From Brevifilum sp029548365 (GTDB lineage: Bacteria > Chloroflexota > Anaerolineae > Anaerolineales > Anaerolineaceae), in contig DAOSSA010000017.1 in assembly GCA_035376985.1 (NCBI GenBank), forward strand, positions 1 through 50,963: DNA of 50,963 nt, read 5' to 3'. Positions 32,659-40,559 of the stretch are shown one piece after another. The notes below the pieces were generated by a model that was not told the origin of the DNA, ran no database searches, and saw only the letters and a list, made by a program, of their open reading frames with translations. The position numbers and the translations under genes were made by a program. Numbering within the stretch: the stretch's first letter is position 1; every line of letters starts with the position of its first letter.

Positions 32659-32885
32659 GAATCAGGTGATTAGGAATCAGGTGATTAGGAATTAGGTGAT
32701 TAGGAATTAGGTGATTGGGAATTAGGCGTCCTGAAAAAATCCGCAGTACAGCAGTGCACTGATTCCTGATTCCTGTTCTCCCATTTTTCATTCCTGCTCA
32801 CAATTCACTATCATCGTCCCCGAGCGAAGCGAGTGGGATCACCATTCACCATTCTCAATTCACTATTCCCTGATTCTTTATCCCC
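32659..32885. repeat. Tandem-repeat tract with REP-like insertion before the mmd operon
   Basis: Directly after the TAA of the PP2C-like gene come 15-bp units (AATCAGGTGATTAGG and variants) to about 32725. From about 32760 the opposite orientation follows, with CTGATTC CTGATTC-like and ATTCACT/ATTCACC 7-bp units. At 32814-32840 a REP-like palindrome (CCCCGAGCGAAGCGAGTGGGA) splits the 7-bp tract. The rest of the 313-bp gap is pyrimidine-rich and carries the mmd promoter near its end. Confidence 0.7.
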
Positions 32886-32926
32886 CAATTTCCATTCCGC
32901 TTTCCCCTTTCACCCCTCCCCATTAA

Positions 32927-32935
32927 TGTTACAAT
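32927..32935 (+). promoter_or_regulatory. Extended -10 promoter element of the mmd operon
   Basis: TGTTACAAT (TG at 32927, TACAAT at 32930-32935) is an extended -10 form. The -35 region is poor (CTTTCA), which extended -10 promoters tolerate. It lies 36 bases before the mmdA start. Confidence 0.45.
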
Positions 32936-32971
32936 AGATTTGACTCGAAACCATCATCAATTAGGAGGATT

Positions 32972-34516
32972 ATGGCACAAGTTGATCCACGAATAGAGGT
33001 GTTGCGCGAGATGCGTACCAGAGCAATGGGCGGCGGCGGGCTGGATAAAATTGACCGCCAGCACGCCAAAGGCAAACTGACTGCCAGGGAGCGCCTGGAT
33101 TTGCTGCTGGACCAGGGCAGTTTCACCGAATTAGAATCTTTTGTTGTTCAGCAAAACACACCCGAGGACGAGGCTGTTTTTGGTGACGGGGTGGTCACCG
33201 GCTATGGTACGGTGGAGGGCAGAACAATCTACGTTTATGCCCAGGACTTCACCGTGATGGGCGGTGCGCTGGGCGAGATGCACAGCCGCAAGATCTGCCG
33301 TGTGATGGACCTGGCTGCCGCTAATGGGTGCCCGATCGTCGGATTGATTGATTCGGGCGGCGCGCGTATCCAGGAGGGCGTGAGGAGCCTGGGCGGCTAT
33401 GCTGAGATCTTCAAACGAAATGCCCAGTACTCCGGGGTGGTACCGCAAATCAGCCTGATTTTGGGACCCTGCGCCGGTGGAGCGGCTTATTCCCCGGCGT
33501 TGACCGATATGATCATCATGGTTGAAAAGCAGAGCTTCATGTTCCTGACCGGTCCGCAGGTGATTAAAACCGTTACCGGTGAGGAGACCGATTTTGAGTC
33601 CCTGGGTGGGGCGCAGGTACACCTGAACGTGAGCGGGACCGCGCATCTGATCACCAAAGATGAGCAATCCGCCCTGGCACTGGCGCGCTATGTGTTGGGC
33701 TATCTGCCCTCGAACAATGTTGAAAATGCGCCGCTGAAACTCGGCACAGATGACCCGCAGCGCCTGGCAGAGACGCTGAACAGCCTGGTGCCGCTGGATC
33801 CCGGTGAACCCTACAGCATGCACTCCGTGATCGAATCGGTGGTGGATCAGGGTTCGTTCCTCGAACTGCAGGCGGGGTTTGCCCGCAATTCGATTGTGGG
33901 CCTGGCGCGGTTTGATGGGATGACGGTCGGGATACTGGCGCAGGAACCCAGTGTGATGGCCGGGGTGATCGACATCGACGCGGCGGATAAGCTGTGCCGA
34001 ACGGTACGCTTGTGTGACGCATTCAATATCCCCCTGGTGACCTTTGTGGACTCACCCGGATTCTTGCCGGGGGTTGGGCAGGAGCACCGCGGGATCATCC
34101 GCCATGGTGCAAAGGTGCTGTTTGCCTATTCTGAGGCGACGGTGCCCAAAATCAGCGTGGTGACGCGCAAGGCATATGGCGGGGCTTATGTAGTGATGAG
34201 CAGCAAATACCTGGGCACGGACATCAACTTTGCCTGGCCCAGCGCAGAAATCGCTGTGATGGGGCCGGAAGGCGCCACCAATATCTTGTATGGGAAAGAC
34301 CTGGCTAAAGCCGAAGACCCAGAGGCAGAGCGCGCGCGCCTGGAAGAAGAATACCGTCAGCGCTACCTAACGCCCTATGCCGCTGCCCATGCCGGGTATA
34401 TTGATGAGGTGATTGAACCTGCAGAGACACGCAAAAAGATTATTGCTGCTCTTCAGGCGATCCAGAACAAGGCCGAGCAGCGCCCACCCCGAAAACACGG
34501 CAATATGCCCGTTTAG
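32972..34516 (+). CDS. mmdA: Acyl-CoA carboxyltransferase subunit of a sodium-pump decarboxylase (methylmalonyl-CoA decarboxylase alpha type)
   Basis: A 514-residue carboxyltransferase with two crotonase-like halves. It transfers the carboxyl group from a CoA ester to biotin. Seen are GKLTARERLDLLLDQGSF, GGARIQEGV (first oxyanion region), GPCAGGAAYSPAL and, in the second half, PGFLPGVGQEHRGIIRHGAK and KAYGGAYVVMSSK. It is of the PccB/MmdA type, not the oxaloacetate type. The following OadG-, biotin- and OadB-type genes show it works as a decarboxylase coupled to Na+ export. Methylmalonyl-CoA is the likely substrate; glutaconyl- or malonyl-CoA are alternatives. AGGAGG precedes ATG 32972. Confidence 0.9.
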   Translation: MAQVDPRIEVLREMRTRAMGGGGLDKIDRQHAKGKLTARERLDLLLDQGSFTELESFVVQQNTPEDEAVFGDGVVTGYGTVEGRTIYVYAQDFTVMGGALGEMHSRKICRVMDLAAANGCPIVGLIDSGGARIQEGVRSLGGYAEIFKRNAQYSGVVPQISLILGPCAGGAAYSPALTDMIIMVEKQSFMFLTGPQVIKTVTGEETDFESLGGAQVHLNVSGTAHLITKDEQSALALARYVLGYLPSNNVENAPLKLGTDDPQRLAETLNSLVPLDPGEPYSMHSVIESVVDQGSFLELQAGFARNSIVGLARFDGMTVGILAQEPSVMAGVIDIDAADKLCRTVRLCDAFNIPLVTFVDSPGFLPGVGQEHRGIIRHGAKVLFAYSEATVPKISVVTRKAYGGAYVVMSSKYLGTDINFAWPSAEIAVMGPEGATNILYGKDLAKAEDPEAERARLEEEYRQRYLTPYAAAHAGYIDEVIEPAETRKKIIAALQAIQNKAEQRPPRKHGNMPV

Positions 34517-34528
34517 AAAGGTCATCTG

Positions 34529-34885
34529 ATGAATGAAGTAATCCAGCAAGGTTTGATGATCACGGCCATTGGTATGGGGCTGGTGTTTGCCGTGATCATC
34601 TTTTTATGGGGGTTGATGGTGCTGTTGGTGCGGGTGACGACCCCCAAATCGACTGATGAACCTGTCGAAGAAGATGTGGATGATGGCGGGACAGCCGATC
34701 CGTTGACAGAAATAGCGGCTGTTGAAAAACAACGCCGCGCCGCCGCAGCCGCGGTGGCGGTTGGGATGGCGATTGCCCTAAGCAAACCGATAACCCGGGA
34801 CGCACAGGCTCAACTCGGGACGATGAGCCCCTGGCAAAGCGTGCATCGCTCACAACAATTGGTTGGACAGCGAAAAAGAGGATGA
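34529..34885 (+). CDS. mmdD: Small membrane subunit of the sodium-pump decarboxylase (OadG-like, delta)
   Basis: A 118-residue OadG-family protein. One membrane helix (about 7-35) is followed by an acidic, disordered stretch, an Ala-rich helix and the conserved tail MSPWQSVHRSQQL. It anchors the carboxyltransferase and biotin carrier to the membrane pump. It lies 12 bp after mmdA and 4 bp before the biotin-carrier gene. Confidence 0.88.
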   Translation: MNEVIQQGLMITAIGMGLVFAVIIFLWGLMVLLVRVTTPKSTDEPVEEDVDDGGTADPLTEIAAVEKQRRAAAAAVAVGMAIALSKPITRDAQAQLGTMSPWQSVHRSQQLVGQRKRG

Positions 34886-34889
34886 TTAA

Positions 34890-35318
34890 ATGAAAATTGA
34901 AGTGCAGATTGATAATCAGCATTACACGGTTGAAATTGATGATATTCATGCCCGGCCGGTGATTGCATGGGTACAGGGCGAACGTTTTGAGGTATGGCCA
35001 GAGGATACAGGCTCAACCCAAACCGGTCAGGCTGCCATGCCGCTGGTCTCGGTGCCGGATGTGACCCCTGTTGTCAGCACACCGCAAGTGATCGCAGATG
35101 GCGGGCGAGAGTTGACCTCACCCCTGCCCGGCGTGATTGTGGCGGTACTGGTCAAACCCGGTGATGCCGTAACACGTGGCCAGGAATTGTGCACCCTGGA
35201 GGCGATGAAGATGAAAAACGCCATTCGCGCCAGCCGGGAGGCGGTGATCGAGGCGGTCGCAGTCACTGTGGGTGAACAGGTCAATCACGGTCAGGTGCTG
35301 ATCACCTTTGTAGAATAA
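34890..35318 (+). CDS. mmdC: Biotin carrier subunit of the decarboxylase (gamma)
   Basis: A 142-residue biotin/lipoyl-attachment protein. The C-terminal domain (about 70-142) carries the biotinylation motif EAMKMKN, with Lys107 as the acceptor, and the flanking GVIVAVLVKPGDAVTRGQ. A Pro/Val-rich hinge (about 48-72) lets the domain swing between the carboxyltransferase and the membrane pump. It has its own N-terminal beta domain of about 40 residues. Confidence 0.93.
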   Translation: MKIEVQIDNQHYTVEIDDIHARPVIAWVQGERFEVWPEDTGSTQTGQAAMPLVSVPDVTPVVSTPQVIADGGRELTSPLPGVIVAVLVKPGDAVTRGQELCTLEAMKMKNAIRASREAVIEAVAVTVGEQVNHGQVLITFVE

Positions 35319-35330
35319 GGGAGTGAATCA

Positions 35331-36458
35331 ATGGCCTATTTGGACTTTTCCTTCCTGTTCCGTGAAATCACCAAGGGCTTCACCGCCTTTACCTGGGGCA
35401 ATGCTGTAATGATTCTTTTGGGGGTGGTGTTGATCTACCTGGCGGTGGTCAAAGAATACGAACCGGTCTTGCTGCTGCCGATTGGCTTTGGCTGCATTAT
35501 GGCCAATATTGGCATGTCTACTGATGCGGGCTTCATGAAAGTGATCTACGATGCCGGGATAGCCACGGAGTTATTCCCGCTGTTGATCTTTGTCGGCGTG
35601 GGTGCGATGATCGATTTCAGCCCCCTGTTGACACAGCCAAAGATGGTGCTTTTAGGGGCTGCCGGGCAATTCGGGATTTATGGTACCCTGTTGTTAGCGC
35701 TGCTGCTGGGTTTTCCGCTGAACCAGGCTGCATCGATTGGGGTGATCGGCGCGATTGACGGTCCAACAGCGATTTTCGTCAGCGCCAGGCTGGCGCCTGA
35801 ACTCCTGGCGCCGATTGCGGTGGCGGCATACTCGTATATGAGCCTGATCCCGATCATCCAGCCGCCGATTATGAAAGCCCTCACCACACGTAAAGAGCGC
35901 CTGATTCGCATGGAGTACGCCCCGCGACCGGTCTCACGTTTGACCCTGGTGATCTTTCCGATCTTTGTGACCGTTGTGGTCAGCCTGGTGGCGCCGGACG
36001 CAGCTCCGCTGATCGCGTCGTTGATGCTGGGCAACCTGCTGCGGGAAAGCCTTGTGGTGGACCGGCTGAGTAAGAGCGCCCAAAACGAGATCATCAACGT
36101 GGCTACGCTGTTCCTCGGGTTGGCGATTGGCGCAACCATGAAAGCCGAGTCGTTTTTAAACCTGCAGACACTGATGATTCTAGGCCTGGGATTGATTGCC
36201 TTCATCCTCGACACGGTTGCCGGGCTGCTGTTTGGCAAGCTGATGTCTGTGATGAGCCGTGGTAAGATCAACCCGCTGATTGGCGCATCCGGGATCAGCG
36301 CTTTCCCGATGGCAGGGCGCCTGGCGGCGAGAGTTGCGCAGGATGAGGATTTTGAAAACTTCATCCTGATGCACGCCATGGGTGCTAATACAGCCGGACA
36401 GCTGGGCAGCGTGATCGCCGGGGGATTGCTACTCGCCCTGGTTTCCGGGATCGTGTAA
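35331..36458 (+). CDS. mmdB: Sodium-translocating decarboxylase beta subunit (OadB/MmdB)
   Basis: A 375-residue membrane protein with about nine to eleven helices, the Na+ channel and carboxybiotin decarboxylase. The family blocks are PIGFGCIMANIG, VIGAIDGPTAIFVS with Asp143 (equivalent to the Na+-binding Asp of OadB), and the C-terminal LMHAMGANTAGQLGSVIAGG. It converts the decarboxylation energy into an outward Na+ gradient. It ends the mmdA-D-C-B operon, and a strong terminator starts 21 bp after its stop. Confidence 0.95.
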   Translation: MAYLDFSFLFREITKGFTAFTWGNAVMILLGVVLIYLAVVKEYEPVLLLPIGFGCIMANIGMSTDAGFMKVIYDAGIATELFPLLIFVGVGAMIDFSPLLTQPKMVLLGAAGQFGIYGTLLLALLLGFPLNQAASIGVIGAIDGPTAIFVSARLAPELLAPIAVAAYSYMSLIPIIQPPIMKALTTRKERLIRMEYAPRPVSRLTLVIFPIFVTVVVSLVAPDAAPLIASLMLGNLLRESLVVDRLSKSAQNEIINVATLFLGLAIGATMKAESFLNLQTLMILGLGLIAFILDTVAGLLFGKLMSVMSRGKINPLIGASGISAFPMAGRLAARVAQDEDFENFILMHAMGANTAGQLGSVIAGGLLLALVSGIV

Positions 36459-36478
36459 GCACACCGGGTTAATATTAG

Positions 36479-36516
36479 AGCAGGCGCCGCGATTGGTCGC
36501 GGCGCCTGCTGGTTTT
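36479..36516 (+). terminator. Rho-independent terminator of the mmd operon
   Basis: A perfect 13-bp GC-rich stem, AGCAGGCGCCGCG (36479-36491) with CGCGGCGCCTGCT (36498-36510), a 6-base loop, and GGTTTTAA after it. It lies 21 bp after the mmdB stop. Confidence 0.85.
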
Positions 36517-36530
36517 AATGGTCAATCTTG

Positions 36531-37040
36531 CTAATCGAGCTCAGCTTTGTCTTTTAACATTTTTGGCGTCCAAAAACCCGCCAGCTTTCCCGTCGTTTCA
36601 AAGGAAATCTCGTCCCAGCTTTCCAGGTCGAGAACCAGGTAACCCAGGGCCGCCGTGGGCATCGCCTGATATTCGTCGCCAATAATTTGTAAAACATCTT
36701 CCAACCCGGGGTTGTGGGCGATGATCATCACGGTCTCAATGTCGTTGTCGAGGTTTTTCAGAACTTCAATGAAATCGTGGAGTTCAGCCATGTAGAGCGT
36801 CTCGGAGAAGATAATTTCGTTTTCATATTCCAGGCCTTCAATGAGGGCTTCTGCGGTTTCAGCAGCGCGTTTAGCTGAGGATGAAAGAATTAAATCAGGA
36901 TAAAGGTCGTTTTCGTCGATGACCCTGCTCATAATGTGTGCATCATTACGACCGCGCCTTTTTAGGGGGCGGTCATAATCCGTGAGTTCGGGGTGATTCC
37001 AGCTTGATTTTGCGTGGCGCATCAACAACAATGTTTTCAT
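36531..37040 (-). CDS. sixA: SixA-like phosphohistidine phosphatase
   Basis: A 169-residue histidine phosphatase. The phosphate pocket is LLMRHAKSSW (5-14, Arg8 and nucleophile His9), followed by DYDRPLKRRGRNDA, SSAKRAAETAEAL and IIAHNPGLED with the second catalytic His. This is the SixA branch, which can dephosphorylate histidine on signalling or phosphotransfer proteins. ATG 37040 has AGGAGG 7 bases upstream and is better than the TTG at 37046. No histidine-kinase neighbour is seen. Confidence 0.92.
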   Translation of the reverse strand: MKTLLLMRHAKSSWNHPELTDYDRPLKRRGRNDAHIMSRVIDENDLYPDLILSSSAKRAAETAEALIEGLEYENEIIFSETLYMAELHDFIEVLKNLDNDIETVMIIAHNPGLEDVLQIIGDEYQAMPTAALGYLVLDLESWDEISFETTGKLAGFWTPKMLKDKAELD

Positions 37041-37124
37041 ATTCAACCCTCCTGGTTGATTTGTTGGATGAGTTTCATACCATAAACTGCGTGAGATTAA
37101 TGGGTTCTGGCACTTACCGAAGGA

Positions 37125-38072
37125 TTAATTCGAAGTCTGTGCCGGCATGGGGTAGGTGTCCGTCGCCTCGATAGCCAGGCGGATGTTTTCCCGGTTGATG
37201 TCAGTTGGCAGGGTACAATCGGCGCCGATGATCAGGTTGGCAGGTCCCGCGCTGCGGATAATTTCGTGTACAGCGTGCTCAATCTCTTCTGGCTTTCCTT
37301 TAACAATCAGACCGTTGTTATCTAAACCGCCCAGGATGGGACGGGTGAATAAACGCTTGCCAGATTTCAGCGAAAGGTTGACTGGCGCGGTCACAGCCCA
37401 GTTGAAAACATGCCCCGGGTAGTTGCAGTACAGGTGCAGGCGGACGTTGTCGCGGCAGATATGGATGATATTCAGCTCGCCCTTTGACCGGATTGCATTC
37501 AACACGGTCAGATCGTGGGGTTTGATGAATTCAAGGAACACATGCTCACTGAAGCGGTCGGCTTCTCCGCCCTGAGCCGAGAAGTAAATACCGTCAGCGC
37601 CGGCACCCAGGCACGCCACAGCAAATTCAGCCAGGCTTTCTGCTATCACAGCCAGGCCCATGTTCACGGATTGGGGGTCTTCTTTGAGGTGTTGCGTCAC
37701 CAGGCGACCTGAGGCATGGTCGCCGGAGGAAAAGGGGTTGAAGATGGTGGTGGTGGTTAAACATTCCCCTTTGAGCGCATCGGTGATCTGTTTGATCTCG
37801 TCAAGTTGTGCCTGGTAGAACTCGCTTGATAACGGCGCGGGTTTAAGTTTACGCCAATCGCTTGGTATTTTAATCTGCACCTTTGTCTGGTAGGGGTGCT
37901 CGTTCATGATCTTTAGAAAGTCCGGTTTCACCTGGTGGTAATAATCAAGATGAACTTTAACCGCAGCTTCCCCGTGGGCTTGCTCAGCAGGAAAGTGAAA
38001 CCAAAAGCTGGCTGGCACACGATCTGGTACCTGGCCAGCAAGGACCGCGCGAATGCGTTCTATTCGATTCAT
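37125..38072 (-). CDS. URO-D family protein, corrinoid methyltransferase-like
   Basis: A 315-residue protein of the uroporphyrinogen decarboxylase superfamily. It opens with RIRAVLAGQVPDRVPASFWFHF, as in MtaA-like members. It carries the zinc ligand pattern His204-x-Cys206 (NIIHICRDN) and Cys286 (GADCTLP), that is HxC-x79-C, known from methylcobamide:CoM methyltransferases. This favours methyl transfer to or from a corrinoid over heme synthesis. No corrinoid protein gene is adjacent, so the partner is elsewhere or absent. CAGGAG precedes ATG 38072. It stands as a single-gene unit. Confidence 0.85.
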   Translation of the reverse strand: MNRIERIRAVLAGQVPDRVPASFWFHFPAEQAHGEAAVKVHLDYYHQVKPDFLKIMNEHPYQTKVQIKIPSDWRKLKPAPLSSEFYQAQLDEIKQITDALKGECLTTTTIFNPFSSGDHASGRLVTQHLKEDPQSVNMGLAVIAESLAEFAVACLGAGADGIYFSAQGGEADRFSEHVFLEFIKPHDLTVLNAIRSKGELNIIHICRDNVRLHLYCNYPGHVFNWAVTAPVNLSLKSGKRLFTRPILGGLDNNGLIVKGKPEEIEHAVHEIIRSAGPANLIIGADCTLPTDINRENIRLAIEATDTYPMPAQTSN

Positions 38073-38377
38073 GATCTATTCTCCTGCTTTAATTCTACCA
38101 GTCTTTGACGCCGAGAATTGCAAGCCAATTATCTGAAAAACTGACCATCGGGGAGACCCTGAGAATGTTGCAGATGGTCAAAAATACAGCCGTTGAGACG
38201 GACCTGCATGTCCACCTTGCTAAAGAACGCCCTGTGGTCAGGGGTTTTCGTTGAACCAATACGAAGAGTTCTTAAAAATATTTCTTGCGGTATTAATGGG
38301 TGTACTGCAGTATAATGCTCTCGTTTGGGAATGATGGTCCGTGATCGCCTGCGAATAAGGCAGGTCATTCAAATCTG
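38073..38377. other. Divergent intergenic region
   Basis: 305 bases between divergent genes. A + strand open stretch of about 50 codons (38107-38256, with EKLTIGETLRML and ETDLHVHLAKERP) looks faintly protein-like but lacks a start and a ribosome site, so it is not called. TATAAT at 38310-38315 may serve the LprI-like gene. Confidence 0.35.
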
Positions 38378-38887
38378 ATGAATAAAATTCGACTCCATAT
38401 GCAAAGCATCACCCTTCTCAGCCTGGCAGGGATCCTGCTGGTGATTGCTTTTTATATTTCTCTGCAAACACAAACTGGTGAAAAAGAACCCGGCCTGACG
38501 GTGACGCCCCGCACTGAGAAAAATACGTTGATCGATATGCCGGATTGTTCGGAAGAGCTGCCCATTCAAGATGCGATCTCGTGCCACCTTGAGGCAGCAC
38601 AGGTTTCTGACGCGCTGGTCCAATCTATGGAGAGCAGACTCGTTCAGTTGGAGCCCAAAGCAGTGGACCAGCTCGCATTGATAGAAAACCAGATTGCCTG
38701 GGAGGAATCGCGCAATACGGAATGTCATTTGGTGCGCGAAATGTCTGGCAGCAGCGATGAGGGCCAATTGCAGGAATTAATCTGTCTGACCGAACTTAAT
38801 TTGACCCGCCTGGCAAGGCTTGAACAGTACTGCAATGAGTGGCATGGGCTGAAGGATTGCGGGAATGGCGTTGAAGCAAACCAATGA
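38378..38887 (+). CDS. LprI-like (DUF1311) membrane-anchored protein
   Basis: A 169-residue protein with an N-terminal membrane anchor (about 10-28) and an extracytoplasmic domain. The segment IENQIAWEESRNTECHLV and the later LQELICLTELNLTRLARLEQY follow the DUF1311/LprI pattern (a Trp, a Cys, then a Cys plus Arg-rich helix). In mycobacteria LprI is reported to act as a lysozyme inhibitor; that role here is only a possibility. Six cysteines are present in the exported part and may form disulfides. A bidirectional terminator follows. Confidence 0.7.
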   Translation: MNKIRLHMQSITLLSLAGILLVIAFYISLQTQTGEKEPGLTVTPRTEKNTLIDMPDCSEELPIQDAISCHLEAAQVSDALVQSMESRLVQLEPKAVDQLALIENQIAWEESRNTECHLVREMSGSSDEGQLQELICLTELNLTRLARLEQYCNEWHGLKDCGNGVEANQ

Positions 38888-38969
38888 TTTGATTCCCGTC
38901 CAGCACACCTCCCGCTACCTGCTGCAAAAAATCATACGGAGAAACGATTGGTCAGACCGATAAAAAGAA

Positions 38970-38999
38970 CCCCGAAGCACTGGGCTTCGGGGCTTTTTT
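38970..38999. terminator. Bidirectional rho-independent terminator
   Basis: A 9-bp perfect stem, CCCCGAAGC (38970-38978) with GCTTCGGGG (38984-38992), a 5-base loop, and a T-run (TTTTTT) on the right with an A-run on the left. It serves the LprI-like gene and the pentapeptide gene, which converge here. Confidence 0.9.
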
Positions 39000-39016
39000 G
39001 CGGTATGTAATAAAAA

Positions 39017-39682
39017 TCAGACTGCTTTGCGCTTCCGTCGGATAAGGGCATAGATGATTAGGGCCAGAGCGCCAAGAATTCCACCCAGCAAAACCGACCA
39101 GGCCCAGGTGGGAAGTTGAATCATCGGGGCAGGCAGCGTCAGGGGTGGAACCAGAGCCTTTTCCCAGTTGACGTTATGGGCTCGTGCGCCGGTCAGGTTC
39201 GCGTTGGTGAATTTTGCACCGGTTACATTCAATCCTACCAGGCGCGTGTTGGTCATGTCTGCCCTGGTGAAATTGGCGTCGGTGAAGTTTGTTCCCACCA
39301 CCGCGGCGTTGCGCAGGTTGGCGCCTTCTAAGCTGGCTTCGGTAGCATCCGCGCCGACAATCGCTGAGTCGCTGAGATCCGTCCCGGAAAAGTTGGCTTT
39401 CACCAGGTCGCCGCCCAGGACAATCGTGTTATGGATAGCTGCATCCTGTAGAGAGGCTTTATAGAAATTCGGATTAATCAGCAGTCCATGCGAAAGATCT
39501 GCTCCGGCCAGATTGGTTTTACGCAAAATTGCACCTACAGCGGTAATATTTCCCAGCGCCATGCCGCGCAGGTCTGCGCCGGAAAGGTCTTTCCGGGTAC
39601 AGATGGCTTCCTGAGCTTCTTCGCCGGATTTGGGTTGAACAACTTCTGAAGCTTTCTTTTCGATTTGAATTTCCTGGCGCAT
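39017..39682 (-). CDS. Pentapeptide-repeat protein with C-terminal membrane helix
   Basis: A 221-residue protein. From about residue 33 to 170 it consists of A(D/N)LxX pentapeptide repeats (DLSGADLRG, TNLAGADLSH, ANFSGTDLSD, ANLRNAAVVG, ANFTRADMTN, ANLTGARAHN), forming a right-handed square helix. A single membrane helix (about 192-213) and a basic tail (RRKRKAV) follow, so it is a tail-anchored protein with the repeat domain inside the cell unless inserted the other way. Function unknown. It is 29 bp after the GIN-domain gene on the same strand. Confidence 0.88.
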   Translation of the reverse strand: MRQEIQIEKKASEVVQPKSGEEAQEAICTRKDLSGADLRGMALGNITAVGAILRKTNLAGADLSHGLLINPNFYKASLQDAAIHNTIVLGGDLVKANFSGTDLSDSAIVGADATEASLEGANLRNAAVVGTNFTDANFTRADMTNTRLVGLNVTGAKFTNANLTGARAHNVNWEKALVPPLTLPAPMIQLPTWAWSVLLGGILGALALIIYALIRRKRKAV

Positions 39683-39711
39683 AACTCCTCCCTTATTATT
39701 TTATCGAATTT

Positions 39712-40377
39712 TTAAAGATTATTCAACCTTTTTGATTTGCCCATCCCGCTAATGACCTGGCGCAGTTTCGGCTGACCGTAGTAATTGACCTGGCCCATGC
39801 CCGAGATGATGATTTCAAGGCTGTCATCCACCCGCAAGGTGGCATTGCCCTGCCCCGAAATCACGATTCGTGCAGACTGGCTGGCGAGATGGGGGGCTTG
39901 ATATTCTCCTGAGCCCGAGATGCGGATTGATTGATGGTCGGCATGACCGGCGGCATAGAATTCGCCGCGCCCGCTGATGGTCACCTCGAGAGTTCTACAT
40001 TCTAAATGACCGAAGTTCAGTTTGCCCAATCCTGAGACGTTGAGTTTGAAATCATCGCTTGAGAAGGAATCACAGTTCAGGTCGATTTTTCCGCTGATAC
40101 TCACCTGGCGCAAATCGGGGACGGTGAGATAATAAGTGACCTTGCGATCGTCTTTGAAAAACATCGATGAGAATAACATTTCGATCTGATTTATCCAGCT
40201 CTCATCAAAGCCCAGTACCAGGCTGTCACCGTGCACCTCGGCAATCAGCTTTTCGAACAGACCTTCATCTGCGTCAACGGTCAGCGCGGGCACCTCGCCC
40301 TGGGTCAGGATCAGCGTGCCTACATCCTTACACCTGACTTTGGAAAAGGGTTTTAACAGTTGGAATTCTTTTTGCAT
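39712..40377 (-). CDS. GIN-domain (DUF2807) beta-solenoid protein
   Basis: A 221-residue protein of the DUF2807 head GIN-domain family. The repeating pattern VSGLGKLNF, ISGRGEFYA, ISGSGEYQA, ISGQGNATL, ISGMGQVNYYG forms a right-handed beta-solenoid. Most relatives are exported and called adhesin-like, but no signal peptide is seen here (it starts MQKEFQLLKPF). It sits upstream of the pentapeptide gene, so two solenoid proteins are co-transcribed. Role unknown. Confidence 0.87.
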   Translation of the reverse strand: MQKEFQLLKPFSKVRCKDVGTLILTQGEVPALTVDADEGLFEKLIAEVHGDSLVLGFDESWINQIEMLFSSMFFKDDRKVTYYLTVPDLRQVSISGKIDLNCDSFSSDDFKLNVSGLGKLNFGHLECRTLEVTISGRGEFYAAGHADHQSIRISGSGEYQAPHLASQSARIVISGQGNATLRVDDSLEIIISGMGQVNYYGQPKLRQVISGMGKSKRLNNL

Positions 40378-40559
40378 CTGTTCACCTGTGCTTCTATTTG
40401 ATCATCGTATTGACGATAATGATTATAACATAAAAAGTAAATAAAATCAAACATGTAATAAAGATAACAAAATATCTTCGCTGAAAAACTTAATATAATC
40501 AATTAAAAAGTTGAAATCATTACTGATGAATCTGGAAGCGATGAAGAAAGCGAACGGAC

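Noticed and set aside
38107..38256. Protein-like + strand stretch (EKLTIGETLRML...)
   Set aside because: No start codon with a ribosome site and too short to identify; could be an old remnant but not supportable.
38129..38368. 79-residue minus-strand frame
   Set aside because: No ribosome site, no recognisable domain, lies in the divergent promoter region of the LprI-like gene.
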